14,909 nt of DNA from Candidatus Woesearchaeota archaeon (GTDB taxonomy: Archaea; Nanobdellota; Nanobdellia; Woesearchaeales; CG1-02-33-12). The notes under the pieces are model-generated. The model did no database searches and was not told where the DNA came from. It saw nothing but the letters and a program-made list of their open reading frames with translations. Shown in pieces: positions 1-7,956 of the stretch. The stretch is from assembly GCA_017609385.1 (NCBI GenBank), contig JAFCEA010000008.1, positions 1 to 14,909 of the forward strand, given 5' to 3'. The stretch's first letter is position 1; each line of letters starts with the position of its first letter. A program made the translations under genes and the position numbers.

Positions 1-101
1 ACAACACCATCAACATCTATTCCTATTTTTTTTATATTATTAGATTTTTTCAATAGTTCTTCCAGGGACTTTGATTGTATTGATGGTTGTGCAATAAGCA
101 T
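1..101 (-). CDS. HAD-superfamily phosphatase, N-terminal part (runs off the window)
   Basis: Only the first 33 codons are present; the gene continues past base 1. After a short helical lead-in the protein reads IGIDVDGVV, which matches HAD motif I (hydrophobic strand, then DxDG[TV]); Asp29 would be the nucleophile and Asp31 the acid/base. HAD enzymes are mostly phosphatases or phosphotransferases, but the substrate cannot be told from this fragment. The ATG at 101 is chosen because a TATA box lies about 27 bases upstream, so the transcript would be leaderless. It lies 63 bases downstream of the cation exchanger gene on the same strand, so read-through from that operon is also possible. The HAD call rests on a single motif. 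Confidence 0.6.
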   Translation of the reverse strand, partial: MLIAQPSIQSKSLEELLKKSNNIKKIGIDVDGV

Positions 102-121
102 TTTATTTTTTAGAGAAACCT

Positions 122-134
122 GAATTATATAAAG
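122..134 (-). promoter_or_regulatory. TATA box for the HAD gene
   Basis: Read on the minus strand this is CTTTATATAATTC, centred about 27 bases before the ATG at 101. This is the archaeal TATA-to-start distance and predicts a leaderless mRNA. Assigned by pattern and spacing only. Confidence 0.5.
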
Positions 135-164
135 CTTTTCATAATTACCCTTTTAAAATAGTAA

Positions 165-1112
165 TTAAATTGTTTTTATGTAGAACTCAATAATAACAAA
201 GAATACATAAAGCAGAATTAGTGAAATTCCTTCTTTTATGTAAAGCTTGTTTCCGCTCTCAACAAATGTTGCAAACAGGAACGCAACTATTACCATGAAT
301 ATTGCACTTACAGAAAATAAAAGTATATTTGCAGTAATTGGAAATATGATTGCAGTTATTCCCAAAACAAGTGTTGAATTTACAATCACAGAGCCAATTA
401 AATTTCCCAGGGCCATCTCTGAACGTCCTGCCAAAACTGCCCTGCTTCCAAATGTAAGCTCTGGCAAAGTAGTTCCTATTGATATAATAAATAACCCAAC
501 AATTATTGGAGGCAGTGCTAAATCAATAGACAGCAAGGTTGCATATCCAACAACAAATCTTGCACTTAAAAATAATAGGGCAAGGCTAAAAACAAATAAG
601 ATGGTTGTTAAAATAATATCTTTTCTTTTAATGTTATCCTCAATCTCTTTTTTAAATAATCTTCTCTGCCTTAAGATCCTCCCTGCATAAAGTGCGAATG
701 CAGCCAATAAAATAATTCCATCAAGCCTTGATAAAGAGCCACCAATTATCATTAAAATCATTGGGAGTGCAGCAATAAAAACCATGTAGAGTGCGTCTGT
801 CTTTGTTTTCTTGCTCTCAATCTTTATTCCCCTTCCAAGAAGTATTGCAATGCCAATCACTAATGTTAAATTTATTATATTTGCGCCGATTACATTTCCA
901 AGTGCCAATGCAGAATTCTTTGCAAGAGCAGAAGTTATGCCCACAAATAGTTCTGGGACGGAAGTTGCAAAGGCCATTATTATAAAGCCAACAACAAACT
1001 CGCTGAGCTTTAGAAAGGCAGCTATCTTTGTAAGGGTTTTAACAAGCAAGCTGCCGCTTGTTACAAGCACAATGCATGCTATTAAAAATATGAGCAGGTT
1101 AATTATTAACAT
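165..1112 (-). CDS. CaCA-family Na+/Ca2+ exchanger-like membrane protein
   Basis: This 315-residue protein is almost entirely hydrophobic helices, about ten, arranged as two homologous halves. Each half carries the alpha-repeat of the calcium/cation antiporter family: ATSVPEL near residue 49 followed by ALGNVIGANIIN, and GTTLPEL near residue 213 followed by ALGNLIGSVIVN. Glu54 and Glu218 in the two PEL motifs match the cation-binding glutamates of the family. Length is normal for prokaryotic YrbG/NCX-type exchangers. Such proteins use a Na+ or H+ gradient to move Ca2+ across the cytoplasmic membrane; the exact ions are inferred. The ATG directly follows the stop codon of the P-type ATPase with no gap, so the two are co-transcribed and probably translationally coupled. 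The KKEIEDNIKRKD stretch around residue 160 is the loop between the halves. Confidence 0.88.
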   Translation of the reverse strand: MLIINLLIFLIACIVLVTSGSLLVKTLTKIAAFLKLSEFVVGFIIMAFATSVPELFVGITSALAKNSALALGNVIGANIINLTLVIGIAILLGRGIKIESKKTKTDALYMVFIAALPMILMIIGGSLSRLDGIILLAAFALYAGRILRQRRLFKKEIEDNIKRKDIILTTILFVFSLALLFLSARFVVGYATLLSIDLALPPIIVGLFIISIGTTLPELTFGSRAVLAGRSEMALGNLIGSVIVNSTLVLGITAIIFPITANILLFSVSAIFMVIVAFLFATFVESGNKLYIKEGISLILLYVFFVIIEFYIKTI

Positions 1113-3758
1113 TTAATCCCCTATAGGCTTTTTTATTTTGTTTCTTATAAGTTTTATTGTTTCGCCAAATATCAAAACAGTGCTTGACATTAAGACAACA
1201 TAAACCCAGTCAATAAGTGATAAAGGTGTTGTTTTAAAAAATATTGCTAATGGTGTATGAATAACTGCAATCTGCAGTAAAATTGAGATTGTTATTGCTC
1301 CTATTAAATACTTATTGGAAAAAACACCTATCTTAAAAATGGAGTTCTTCTCTGACCTGCAGTTAAGAACATTAAACATCTGGAACATCATCAATGTGGA
1401 AAAAGCCATTGTCTGTGCATAAACCAGATTATTTACTGGATCATAGAGCTTAAACAATGCCAGTGTGCCAATGCACATTATTATTCCAACAGCTATCATC
1501 CTTAAAATAATATTTTTTGAAAATATCTTGCTGTCTTTTTTCCTGGGCTTTCTCTCCATAATGCCTAGTTCAATAGGGTCAACACTTAATGCAAGTGCTG
1601 GCAATCCGTCTGTGGCAAGGTTAATCCACAAGATATATATTGCTATTAACGGCAGTGGCATGCCTATAAGCATTGCAACAAAAATAACAAGTATCTCGCC
1701 AAGGTTAGATGACAAGAGATATTCCACAAACTTCTTTATGTTGTCATATATGCCCCTGCCTTCTTTAATAGTGTTAACTATTGAGGCAAAGTTATCATCC
1801 AGGAGAATCATGTCAGATGCTTCTTTTGAGACATCTGTTCCTGTGATGCCCATTGCAATACCAATGTCTGCTTTTTTTAATGCAGGGGCATCATTTACAC
1901 CATCACCGGTCATTGCAACAACATTTCCATATTTTTTTAATGAATCAACAATCCTTATCTTGTCCTTTGGGGAGATCCTTGCAAAGACATTCACTTCCCT
2001 AACCACATTATCAAATTCTTTATTTGAAAGGTCCATTATATCCATGCCCGTAATGACCTTGTCATCTTTATTTGTTAAACCAATCTGAATGCCTATTGCC
2101 TTGGCAGTTGTTCTCTGGTCGCCGGTAAGCATTATAACCCTTATTCCTGCTTTCCTGCAAAGTTCAATAGCATCCTTTACTTCTGCTCTTGGAGGATCTA
2201 TCATGCCAGTAAAGCCAACAAAAACAAGGTTTTTTTCAATATTTTCTGTTGAGTATTTTATTTTTTCAGGCAGTTCCCTGAATGCCATGGCCAAAACCCT
2301 TAATGCCTTTGAAGCCATCTCCCTGTTTTTTTCCAGGAACTCTTCTTTCTTGCTCTTTGTTAATCTTATAATCTTTCCATCCTTATAATAAAAAGAGCAG
2401 TTATCAATAACCTGTTTTGGGCCACCCTTGACAAAAGCAATTTCCTTGCCTTTGTTTTTATGTATTGTTGTCATCATCTTTCTTTCAGAATCAAATGGAA
2501 GCTCATGTATCCTTGGAAAGTCCTGCTCAAGCTCTTCCCTGAATAAGTTTGCTTTTGCAGCACAGACCAATAATGCTGTTTCAGTTGGATCACCAAAAAT
2601 CTCTTTATGATTTATTGTTGCATTATTGCATAATGCAGAGACTTTTAGCAGAAGTTCATAATCATCTGGTTTGCTATCTAGGAATATTCCTTTTCTGGAA
2701 TAGCCCTGACCTGTAACTTTTATTAACTTATTATTTATAAAAAGCTCCTTGACAGTCATCTCATCTTTTGTCAGGGTTCCTGTTTTATCAGTGCATATAA
2801 CATTTGTACTGCCAAGGGTTTCAACAGAATGCAATTTTCTCACTAATGCATTTTTTTTAACCAGCCTTGTAACACCAAGGGCAAGTGTAATTGTTACAAC
2901 TGCTGGCAACCCTTCAGGAATTGCAGCAACTGCCAATGCAATAGCAGCAATAAACATCTCTACAATCTCATTCCCCCTTAAGAGTCCGGTTAAAAACACA
3001 ATAATAGATATGACAATTATAGCTATTCCAAGCAGTTTTCCAAATTTAGCAAGTGTTAGCTGCAGTGGGGTCTGCTTTTCTTTTTCAGACTGCATCATCT
3101 CTGCTATCTTCCCAATCTCTGTTCCCATTCCTGTTCTTACAACAATGGCCTTTCCTCTTCCCTTGGTTATTACAGTGCCTGAAAAAATCATATTTGATTG
3201 TTCAGCTACTGATTTTTTTTCCTTTAATGGATTAATTTCCTTTGCAACAGGTGTTGATTCTCCTGTAAGTGCTGATTCATGTGTTTCTAAGCTTATTACC
3301 TCAATAAGCCGAGCATCAGCAGGTATTTTTTCTCCTTCTTCAAGGATTATTATATCTCCTGGAACAAGCTCTTTAGCCAATATTCTTTGTTTTTTTCCAT
3401 CTCTTACAACAGTAGCCTTAAGACTTGTGAGCTTTTTTAGTGCCTCTATTGATTTTTCTGCCTTGTATTCCTGGGCAAAGCCAAGAACTGCATTAACTAT
3501 AACAATTATTGATATAATCGCTGAATCAGTATATTCACCTATTAGCAAAGTTATTATTATTGCAAACAGAAGTATGTAAATAAGTGGGCTTTTGAACTGG
3601 TTAAAAAATATCTGGAATGGGCTTATTTTTTTCTCTTCTTTAATCTCATTAAGACCGTATTTTTCAAGCCTTTTCTCTGCTTCTTGCTGCGAGAGGCCTT
3701 TAGAAGATGTCTTAAACTCACTTAATATCTTATTTACAGGATAATTATAGTAATCCAT
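1113..3758 (-). CDS. P-type (P2A, SERCA-like) Ca2+-transporting ATPase
   Basis: A full-length P2-type ATPase of 881 residues. From the ATG at 3758, visible motifs are TGES (165-168, actuator), PEGLP in M4 (Glu282), DKTGT with phosphorylated Asp324, VKGGP in the nucleotide domain, and TGDGVND (around 618-624). Membrane residues correspond to the SERCA calcium sites: Asn685 and Glu688 in M5, and Asn713, Thr716 and Asp717 in M6. The position of SERCA Glu908 in M8 is Gln793. It would export Ca2+ (or possibly another cation) at the cost of ATP. A TTG at 3776 would add six residues, but it lies at or before the predicted transcription start; the ATG at 3758 follows a G-rich GGGGTGG ribosome-binding site and is preferred. 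It leads an operon with the exchanger. Confidence 0.92.
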   Translation of the reverse strand: MDYYNYPVNKILSEFKTSSKGLSQQEAEKRLEKYGLNEIKEEKKISPFQIFFNQFKSPLIYILLFAIIITLLIGEYTDSAIISIIVIVNAVLGFAQEYKAEKSIEALKKLTSLKATVVRDGKKQRILAKELVPGDIIILEEGEKIPADARLIEVISLETHESALTGESTPVAKEINPLKEKKSVAEQSNMIFSGTVITKGRGKAIVVRTGMGTEIGKIAEMMQSEKEKQTPLQLTLAKFGKLLGIAIIVISIIVFLTGLLRGNEIVEMFIAAIALAVAAIPEGLPAVVTITLALGVTRLVKKNALVRKLHSVETLGSTNVICTDKTGTLTKDEMTVKELFINNKLIKVTGQGYSRKGIFLDSKPDDYELLLKVSALCNNATINHKEIFGDPTETALLVCAAKANLFREELEQDFPRIHELPFDSERKMMTTIHKNKGKEIAFVKGGPKQVIDNCSFYYKDGKIIRLTKSKKEEFLEKNREMASKALRVLAMAFRELPEKIKYSTENIEKNLVFVGFTGMIDPPRAEVKDAIELCRKAGIRVIMLTGDQRTTAKAIGIQIGLTNKDDKVITGMDIMDLSNKEFDNVVREVNVFARISPKDKIRIVDSLKKYGNVVAMTGDGVNDAPALKKADIGIAMGITGTDVSKEASDMILLDDNFASIVNTIKEGRGIYDNIKKFVEYLLSSNLGEILVIFVAMLIGMPLPLIAIYILWINLATDGLPALALSVDPIELGIMERKPRKKDSKIFSKNIILRMIAVGIIMCIGTLALFKLYDPVNNLVYAQTMAFSTLMMFQMFNVLNCRSEKNSIFKIGVFSNKYLIGAITISILLQIAVIHTPLAIFFKTTPLSLIDWVYVVLMSSTVLIFGETIKLIRNKIKKPIGD

Positions 3759-3789
3759 AACCCACCCCTTTTTCAATATTGAGAAATTT

Positions 3790-3803
3790 ATTATTTATAT
3801 ATG
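3790..3803 (-). promoter_or_regulatory. TATA box for the Ca2+ ATPase-exchanger operon
   Basis: On the minus strand this reads as CATATATAAATAAT. The predicted transcript start is near 3771, leaving a short leader that holds the GGGGTGG ribosome-binding site before the ATG at 3758. It is one half of the divergent gap 3759-3892. Confidence 0.5.
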
Positions 3804-3860
3804 TTCCCCTTTATTTGATTATAGCTCTATACTAACAAAAAATTTATAAAATAACTCAAA

Positions 3861-3870
3861 TTTTTAAATA
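3861..3870 (+). promoter_or_regulatory. TATA box for the ParB-like gene
   Basis: TTTTTAAATA is centred about 27 bases before the ATG at 3893, again giving a leaderless start. A second AT-rich element, AATTTATAAAATA, lies at 3841-3853 and could be an alternative box. Confidence 0.4.
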
Positions 3871-3892
3871 GGTACTTTTTAAAGTGATTTTC

Positions 3893-4561
3893 ATGAAAAT
3901 ATTTAAAAAATACATAGATTACTCAAAGAGCGAACGTTTTGTTAAAGCGATTGATTCTTTATGTGATCACTATAGATTATTAAGCGGTTTAAATATTGAG
4001 GTAAACCAGAATCAAAAAGATTGTATTTGTGATTTAATCATAAATGAAGAAAAGTATAAGTCCTCTCAGCTTGATGATACAATAAGTTTTAGGGATATTA
4101 TTAAAGATTCTTATGGATTAAGTTTTGTAGAAGAATATAAGGGAGTATTTAATTTAAATGATGTTGAGAAAAGTATAAAAAAAATAAATTGTCCTGCAGA
4201 TATAGATTACCTCAAGGTAACACAACCGGGTATTGAGCTTTTTAAGTTATTGAACATTATATTGTTTAACAAAGAAAAGTTTATGGAATTATGCAAAAAA
4301 CATCCGTTAATGGTAATAAGTACAAATGGCAATTATTTAATTGATGGCAATCACAGGCTTCTTTATTCAAAAATTGTGGGTATAGACAGTCTTCCTGTAA
4401 ACAAGTATTACATACAAAATAAATATTTCAGAAACTTTCTTATTGAAAGATTGAGTAATCAAAACAATGTCTTTAGTCATAAGTCAGGTTATTTCAATGT
4501 TTTGGGATTAGAAAAAATCTTCAAAGAAAAGTTTGAAAAAATATTAAAGCTAACAAAATAA
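3893..4561 (+). CDS. Orphan protein with a ParB-like DGNHR motif
   Basis: This 222-residue soluble protein is not one I recognise by name. The informative part is about residues 135-170: HPLMVIS, then NGNYLIDGNHRLLYSKIVG, then SLPV. The order (proline-led strand, Y-L-I-D-G-N-H-R, helix, small-hydrophobic-P-V strand) resembles the nucleotide-binding box of the ParB/sulfiredoxin-like fold. The rest is charged, helical and lysine-rich at the C-terminus, and no DNA-binding helix-turn-helix is obvious. A GTG three codons earlier (3884) is possible, but the ATG at 3893 fits the TATA spacing. It is monocistronic between divergent and co-directional neighbours, and its codon choice looks more AT-rich than the flanking housekeeping genes, which may mean transfer. 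The fold call is tentative; the function is unknown. Confidence 0.6.
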   Translation: MKIFKKYIDYSKSERFVKAIDSLCDHYRLLSGLNIEVNQNQKDCICDLIINEEKYKSSQLDDTISFRDIIKDSYGLSFVEEYKGVFNLNDVEKSIKKINCPADIDYLKVTQPGIELFKLLNIILFNKEKFMELCKKHPLMVISTNGNYLIDGNHRLLYSKIVGIDSLPVNKYYIQNKYFRNFLIERLSNQNNVFSHKSGYFNVLGLEKIFKEKFEKILKLTK

Positions 4562-4585
4562 TTATCCTATAGTATTAATACAAAA

Positions 4586-4597
4586 CTATTTATAATA
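4586..4597 (+). promoter_or_regulatory. TATA box for UMP kinase
   Basis: CTATTTATAATA is centred near 4592 and predicts a transcript start near 4618, about 15 bases before the ATG at 4633. No clear Shine-Dalgarno is seen in that short leader. Confidence 0.45.
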
Positions 4598-4632
4598 ATT
4601 GTAAGTTATAAGATATTTTGTGAAAGCAAAAG

Positions 4633-5313
4633 ATGGCAAAAACAATTGTAATATCATTGGGCGGCTCAATAGTTGTTCCTGACAAGATAGATGTTGAATT
4701 TCTAAAAGATTTCAAAAAAGTCATAATAGATTTTGTTGAAAAAGGAAACAAGGCAGTCATTGTCTGCGGCGGAGGAAAAACATGCAGGCGCTACCAAGAT
4801 GCTGCTGCAAAAGTAAGTAATCTGAGGGATGAGGACTTAGATTGGATGGGAATTCACACAACAAGATTAAATGCCCAGCTCATAAAAACACTTTTCTTGG
4901 GAATTGTTCATGAAAGAGTTATTCATAATCCAAATGATAAGATTGATTTTAAGGAAAAAGTTTTAATTGCATCTGGCTGGAAGCCCGGATTTAGCACTGA
5001 TTATGATGCTGTTATGCTTGCAAAGAACTTTAATGTAAAAACAGTTGTTAACATGAGTGATATATCCTATGTTTATGATAAAGAGCCAAAAAATAATAGT
5101 AATGCAAAACCCTTTAAAAACATTTCATGGAAAAATTTCAGGAAAATAGTTGGAGATAAATGGGACCCGGGCCTTAATATGCCATTTGATCCTGTGGCAG
5201 CAAAAGAGGCAGAAAAACTCAAGCTAAGGGTCATAATACTAAAGGGAACTGATTTAGACAATTTCAAAAAGTTTTTAGATGAAAAAGAATTTAAGGGAAC
5301 TGTTATCAGTTAA
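4633..5313 (+). CDS. pyrH: UMP kinase, archaeal type
   Basis: This 226-residue enzyme of the amino-acid kinase family phosphorylates UMP to UDP in pyrimidine nucleotide synthesis. It has the N-terminal phosphate-binding SLGGS (residues 8-12), the CGGGKTCR loop, and the LDWMGIHTTRLNAQLI stretch typical of archaeal UMP kinases. The C-terminal ATP-binding half contains YVYDKEP and a late DP segment (MPFDPVAAKEAE). The length agrees with archaeal PyrH, which is shorter than bacterial PyrH. Other amino-acid kinase family members such as isopentenyl phosphate kinase are less likely because of the T-R-L-N-A motif. Its stop codon is directly followed by the stop codon of porB on the other strand, with zero bases between, so the two convergent transcripts must overlap. 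Confidence 0.9.
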   Translation: MAKTIVISLGGSIVVPDKIDVEFLKDFKKVIIDFVEKGNKAVIVCGGGKTCRRYQDAAAKVSNLRDEDLDWMGIHTTRLNAQLIKTLFLGIVHERVIHNPNDKIDFKEKVLIASGWKPGFSTDYDAVMLAKNFNVKTVVNMSDISYVYDKEPKNNSNAKPFKNISWKNFRKIVGDKWDPGLNMPFDPVAAKEAEKLKLRVIILKGTDLDNFKKFLDEKEFKGTVIS

Positions 5314-6222
5314 CTAGCATACTCTTGATTTGTTTTTCTCAAGCTCAAGAAGTCTTTTCCACTCATTATTTACATGCTGCTGTATGTCTCTTATTTCATC
5401 ATCTGTTACATGCTTAAACCTTCCCTGCAGTTTTAGGTATTCCTTAACAGGGATTTCTTTTGCAGGCTTTCTTGAAATAGTTAAAATTCCTTTTTCAATC
5501 TCATACAATGGTGTTATTTTTGTTTCAAATGCAAGCTTTGCTATGTCTATTGTGAGATTATTTGCAAACTTCCATCCTGTTGGGCATGGAACATAAACCT
5601 GTATGTAAGCAGGCCCATCAAATGCAAGGCCTTTCTTAACCTTGTTGATAAAATCCAAGGGAAATGTTATGTTAGCAGTTGCAACATAAGCGCCGTGTGC
5701 TGCCATTATAAATGGCATTGGTTTTTTGAATTCTGTTTTTCCATGGATTATTTTTCCTGCAGGGCTTGTTGTTGTTGAGGCATACTTTGGTGTTGCCCCT
5801 GAACGCTGTATGCCAGTGTTCATGTAAGCTGCATTATCAAGGCAGACATAGCAGAAGTTTTGGTCTCTTTCAGCTGCTCCTGAAAGTGCCTGAAGACCAA
5901 TATCAAATGTCCCTCCATCTCCCCCAAACACCAAAAGGTTAGTATCTTTTCTTTTTCCAAGTGTTTTCAAAGCCCTGTCAATGCCAGAGGCAATTGCTGC
6001 TGCATTCTCAAAAGCGCCGTGTATCCATGGAACTCTCCATGATGTTTCTGGATATGGTGTGCTGAATACTTCCAAGCAGCTTGTTGCAGTAACAACTATT
6101 GTGTTTTTGCCAGCTGCTTTTAGTGCGTGCCTTGCTGCCAAAGCAACGCCGCATCCTGCGCAGGCCCTGTGGCCTGATGCAAAAAATTCCTCTGTTGAAA
6201 TTCCTGCAATTGTTTTTTCCAT
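5314..6222 (-). CDS. porB: Pyruvate/2-oxoacid:ferredoxin oxidoreductase, beta subunit
   Basis: This 302-residue subunit binds thiamine diphosphate and the proximal [4Fe-4S] cluster. The cluster ligands are visible as Cys21 and Cys24 (RACAGCG), Cys49 (TSCLEV) and Cys213 (VPCPTGW). The TPP/Mg2+ motif is GDGG at 101-104, with N130 and the downstream YMNTGIQRS stretch characteristic of pyruvate-type enzymes. The complex converts pyruvate and CoA to acetyl-CoA, CO2 and reduced ferredoxin, or the reverse. A relative using branched-chain 2-oxoacids cannot be fully excluded from sequence. It is the last gene of the por operon, 11 bases after the zinc-ribbon gene rather than directly after porA. Confidence 0.93.
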   Translation of the reverse strand: MEKTIAGISTEEFFASGHRACAGCGVALAARHALKAAGKNTIVVTATSCLEVFSTPYPETSWRVPWIHGAFENAAAIASGIDRALKTLGKRKDTNLLVFGGDGGTFDIGLQALSGAAERDQNFCYVCLDNAAYMNTGIQRSGATPKYASTTTSPAGKIIHGKTEFKKPMPFIMAAHGAYVATANITFPLDFINKVKKGLAFDGPAYIQVYVPCPTGWKFANNLTIDIAKLAFETKITPLYEIEKGILTISRKPAKEIPVKEYLKLQGRFKHVTDDEIRDIQQHVNNEWKRLLELEKNKSRVC

Positions 6223-6233
6223 TTTATGGGTTT

Positions 6234-6530
6234 TTAATTTTTTTTTTCTAATTTTCCTTTTGTCTTTATTCCTTTTTTATGTTTAACCTTTTTTTCCAGG
6301 TTTTCATCTGCCTTTATTTTAAAGCCATTGCCATCCCAATGATCATGGCCAGAGCCGTGAAAATCAACCTTAATCCTGTTTTTCTTTCCGCATCCAGAGC
6401 AAGCAACTGTTTTATAATGATGCTCTGTCTCAAACTCTGAAGTCCATGTTTTTCCTTTGAGTTTGCTTCCGCAATACAAACATACTTCTTTTGTGTTGAT
6501 TTCTTTTATTAAATGATGTGCTGCTGTCAT
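6234..6530 (-). CDS. Zinc-ribbon protein of unknown function inside the por operon
   Basis: This 98-residue protein has two CxxC knuckles, CLYC at 17-20 and CSGC at 44-47, the normal spacing of a zinc ribbon. A histidine/aspartate-rich stretch [14 protein letters not shown] follows at about 56-69, and then a strongly basic, lysine-rich tail of about 30 residues. I do not recognise the family. It has a good ribosome-binding site (AGGAG a few bases before the ATG), lies 23 bases after porA and 11 bases before porB on the same strand, and so is a real operon member. Possible roles are assembly or regulation of the complex, metal handling, or RNA/DNA binding through the basic tail; none is shown by the sequence. 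Confidence 0.8.
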   Translation of the reverse strand: MTAAHHLIKEINTKEVCLYCGSKLKGKTWTSEFETEHHYKTVACSGCGKKNRIKVDFHGSGHDHWDGNGFKIKADENLEKKVKHKKGIKTKGKLEKKN

Positions 6531-6553
6531 TTATGTCTCCTAAAAATAAAAAA

Positions 6554-7699
6554 CTAGAGCAACCATTCAGTGTCACTGCTGTTCTCTATTTTCTTAAAAG
6601 CTGTTTTAATATGGTCAGGAGTTATGTCCCTTCCGCCAAGGCCAGCAATAAAGCCTTTTATTATTGGTTTCTTGTTTTGATTGTAAAATGCTGATCTTAA
6701 TTCAGTGTACAAGGCACCCTCATTTCCTAATGATATATTCCTGTCAATGACTGCAATTCCCTTGATGTTTTTGCAGCAGCTTATTATTTCCTGTTTTGGG
6801 AATGGCCTGAATGATTTTATTTTTATCAAGCCAACTTTTTTTCCTTGTTTTCTTAGCTCGTCAACAACAACCCTTGTTGTGCTGCATGCAGTGCCCATTG
6901 CTGCAATAGCATAATTTGCATCCTCTATTTTGTATGTTTCTATTAATCCATTTCCATAGGAACGATTGAATGATTCCTTGAATTGATTGTTTACATCTTT
7001 TATTATATTTATTGAATCAAGCATTGTATCATGTGTTTGTTTTCTGAATTCCATGTAAGTGTTTGGGAATCCGATTGGCCCCATTGTGATTGGCTTTTTT
7101 GGATCAAGTTTGAATAAGGGATTATATTGTGGAAGGAATTTATTAACATCCTCCTGCTTAAGAATATCAACAGGCTCATAAACATGGCTTAATGTAAAAC
7201 CATCCAAGCAGACCATGACTGGCAGTAAAACTTTTCTGTTTTCTGCTATTTTATATGCTTGAATAATAGTATCAAGCGCTTCTTGTGCTGATTCAACATA
7301 AAGCTGTATCCATCCAGAGTCACGCTCTGAAATAGAATCCTGATGGTCATTCCAGATATTTATTGGGGCACTTAAAGCCCTGTTTGCAACAGCCATTACA
7401 ACAGGGAGCCTCATTCCTGCAACTACAAAAAGAATTTCATGCATTAAAGCAAGCCCTTGCGAAGCTGTTGCTGTAAATGTTCTTACACCCATTGCTTCTG
7501 CACCTAAGGCTGCTGAGATTGCACTATGCTCTGATTCTACATGAATCATCTCTGAGCTAAGCAGGCCATCATTTATGTAATCTGCAAGGCGCTCTACAAT
7601 GTGGGTCTGAGGTGTAATGGGGTACATAGGAATTACCCCTGGCTCACATAGTTTTACGCCAAGTGCTACAGCAGTGCTTGCTTCAATTACTTTTTTCAT
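6554..7699 (-). CDS. porA: Pyruvate/2-oxoacid:ferredoxin oxidoreductase, alpha subunit
   Basis: This 381-residue subunit carries the pyrimidine-binding domain. The N-terminal half shows MYPITPQT (around residue 25), the ESEHSAISAALGAEAMGVRTFTATA region split over residues 54-80, SQGLALMHEILFVVAGMRLP, and the SERDSGW segment, all characteristic of PorA. The C-terminal half (from about 250) is the transketolase C-terminal-like domain. It pairs with PorB to build the thiamine diphosphate active site. Its ATG overlaps the porD stop codon by four bases (ATGA), implying translational coupling. Length is normal for the family, and the start is supported by the overlap. Confidence 0.93.
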   Translation of the reverse strand: MKKVIEASTAVALGVKLCEPGVIPMYPITPQTHIVERLADYINDGLLSSEMIHVESEHSAISAALGAEAMGVRTFTATASQGLALMHEILFVVAGMRLPVVMAVANRALSAPINIWNDHQDSISERDSGWIQLYVESAQEALDTIIQAYKIAENRKVLLPVMVCLDGFTLSHVYEPVDILKQEDVNKFLPQYNPLFKLDPKKPITMGPIGFPNTYMEFRKQTHDTMLDSINIIKDVNNQFKESFNRSYGNGLIETYKIEDANYAIAAMGTACSTTRVVVDELRKQGKKVGLIKIKSFRPFPKQEIISCCKNIKGIAVIDRNISLGNEGALYTELRSAFYNQNKKPIIKGFIAGLGGRDITPDHIKTAFKKIENSSDTEWLL

Positions 7700-7956
7700 T
7701 TCTCCTCTTTGACCATTTTGATTGCTTTAAAAGGGCATATATTTGCGCATATTCCGCAGCCCTTGCAATAATCATAATTTACATCAAAGTTTTCATTAAT
7801 TGCATTGTCAGGGCAAAACTGCCAGCACAGGCCACATTTTGTGCATTTTTTCTTATCCCTGACAGGCCTGAAAGAGCGCCAGCCGCCTGTCTTGTTTTTT
7901 ATTGTCGAGCCTGGCTCTTCTATTACTGCCCCAACTGTTATTTTTGGTTTTTTCAT
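7696..7956 (-). CDS. porD: Pyruvate/2-oxoacid:ferredoxin oxidoreductase, delta subunit (2[4Fe-4S] ferredoxin-like)
   Basis: This 86-residue protein has two bacterial-type ferredoxin motifs, each CxxCxxCxxxCP: Cys38/41/44/48 and Cys64/67/70/74. These hold two [4Fe-4S] clusters that carry electrons from the PorB cluster to external ferredoxin. The N-terminal 35 residues (with WRSFRPV) are the usual PorD lead-in. It overlaps porG by four bases at its start and porA by four bases at its end. Confidence 0.93.
   Translation of the reverse strand: MKKPKITVGAVIEEPGSTIKNKTGGWRSFRPVRDKKKCTKCGLCWQFCPDNAINENFDVNYDYCKGCGICANICPFKAIKMVKEEK

Noticed and set aside
1465..2088. Plus-strand 207-codon open frame opposite the ATPase C-terminal half
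   Set aside because: Shadow frame of the ATPase gene with no recognisable domain.
2749..3579. Plus-strand 276-codon open frame opposite the ATPase gene
   Set aside because: It is antisense to a well-supported P-type ATPase with all motifs; its composition (Ser/Ile/Thr-rich) is that of a shadow frame, and it lacks a promoter or ribosome-binding site.
3759..3776. TTG start giving six more residues to the ATPase
   Set aside because: The TATA box predicts transcription beginning near 3771, and a G-rich site directly precedes the ATG at 3758.
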